A stretch of 19,973 nt of DNA from contig DBRH01000072.1 of NCBI GenBank assembly GCA_002305955.1, positions 12,125 through 32,097 of the forward strand, given 5' to 3'. This stretch comes from Kosmotogaceae bacterium UBA1373 (GTDB lineage Bacteria; Thermotogota; Thermotogae; Petrotogales; Kosmotogaceae). The notes beneath the pieces were generated by a model, which was not told the DNA's origin, searched no databases, and was given only the letters and a program-made list of their open reading frames with translations. This document shows, piece by piece, positions 19,547 to 19,973 of this stretch. Both the position numbers and the translations under genes were made by a program. The first letter of the stretch is position 1. Each line of letters begins with the position of its first letter.

Positions 19547-19973
19547 GTGAGGGGAAGTGAAATCCGTCGCGAAAGAAACAGAGAGTATTTTATAAAAGCG
19601 GCGCGTCAGGTAATTGAAGAAAGAGGGATCAAGGCCCTTAATATCAGGAGAGTCAGCGAGCTGGCAGGATACTCTCCGGCCTCGGTTTACAATTACTTCG
19701 GGAGCATGGACGGTCTGATAGGTGCAGTAAAGGACAGTTACGCCGTGGACGCTATGGAATACATAAGCGCTCGCCTTACAGACAGCATGACTCCGCTGGA
19801 AAGACTGGAAACCAGCTACAGATATTTCGCCGAATACTTTCTCGACAGACCGGAGATCTTCAAACTGATTTTCATGAGTGGATTCGGGAAAGGCACCGAT
19901 CGGGAGGCCGCGCCCAATTTCACCGAAATGGCCCATCAGAGAATGGACCTCTTTCACTCGGTGATGAAAGACC
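19547..19973 (+). CDS. TetR-family transcriptional regulator (3' truncated by window)
   Basis: 142 residues visible; the frame is open to the window end. GTG 19547 is preceded by GAGGTGAT (19536-19543), which overlaps the flavodoxin stop. The N-terminal helix-turn-helix is clear: YFIKAARQVIEERG at 14-27, then LNIRRVSELAGYSPASVYNYFGSM at about 31-54, the canonical TetR DNA-binding domain. The C-terminal ligand domain begins LIGAVKDSYAVDAM and is cut. Likely represses its own unit through the repeat at 19023-19035. Ligand unknown. Confidence 0.9.
   Translation, partial: MRGSEIRRERNREYFIKAARQVIEERGIKALNIRRVSELAGYSPASVYNYFGSMDGLIGAVKDSYAVDAMEYISARLTDSMTPLERLETSYRYFAEYFLDRPEIFKLIFMSGFGKGTDREAAPNFTEMAHQRMDLFHSVMKD

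Overview
The window reads as a chromosomal segment of a Thermotogota (Thermotogae) bacterium. The base composition looks moderately GC-rich by eye. AGA, AGG and ATA codons are common, and most starts sit behind strong GGAGG-type ribosome binding sites. The strongest clue is the minus-strand gene order S6, SSB, S18, L9, RNase Z, NfeD, SPFH protein, small membrane protein, protein disulfide oxidoreductase, thioredoxin reductase. From memory, its RNase Z-to-thioredoxin reductase part resembles the TM0864-TM0869 region of Thermotoga maritima, and the RNase Z sequence matches that organism's unusual CCA-cleaving enzyme. I could not run a search, so genus is left open.

Region 1 (1-11578, plus strand) is a tightly packed catabolic operon. 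It holds the 3' end of an SsnA-type amidohydrolase, a dihydroorotate/dihydropyrimidine dehydrogenase-like flavoprotein with two 4Fe-4S motifs, a threonine-synthase-fold PLP enzyme, and a molybdenum hydroxylase set. That set is a 2Fe-2S subunit, the MocA cytidylyltransferase, two different FAD subunits, a second 2Fe-2S subunit and one Mo-cofactor subunit. A solute-binding protein and a single-chain fused ABC permease follow. Most neighbours overlap or are separated by a few bases; the exception is 177 bp between mocA and the first FAD subunit. The content recalls the ssnA-ygfK-ygeX-xdhD-ygfJ purine/urate catabolic clusters of gut bacteria. The working inference is import of a purine or other N-heterocycle, hydroxylation, deamination and reductive or PLP-dependent breakdown. 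No ATPase for the transporter is present.

Region 2 (11614-12639, plus) is an exported-looking LD-carboxypeptidase (S66) with its own promoter and a terminator shared with the convergent operon.

Region 3 (18925 down to 12660, minus) is the ribosomal/RNA-processing/membrane/redox block. A consensus promoter and a probable S6:S18 leader precede rpsF. An intrinsic terminator lies between rpsR and rplI, and its right arm can also pair with the rplI ribosome binding site. The disulfide oxidoreductase-thioredoxin reductase pair has its own upstream region with a CsoR/CstR-like inverted repeat, which suggests thiol/persulfide or copper control.

Region 4 (19023-19973, plus) is a flavodoxin-like gene followed by a TetR-family regulator that runs off the window. 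A perfect inverted repeat upstream of the flavodoxin is a candidate operator for that regulator.

No rRNA, tRNA, CRISPR, insertion sequence or phage gene was seen. The points most worth following are the two-plus-two-plus-one hydroxylase subunit set, the fused permease without an ATPase, the CstR-like box on the redox pair, and the terminator/Shine-Dalgarno switch before rplI.
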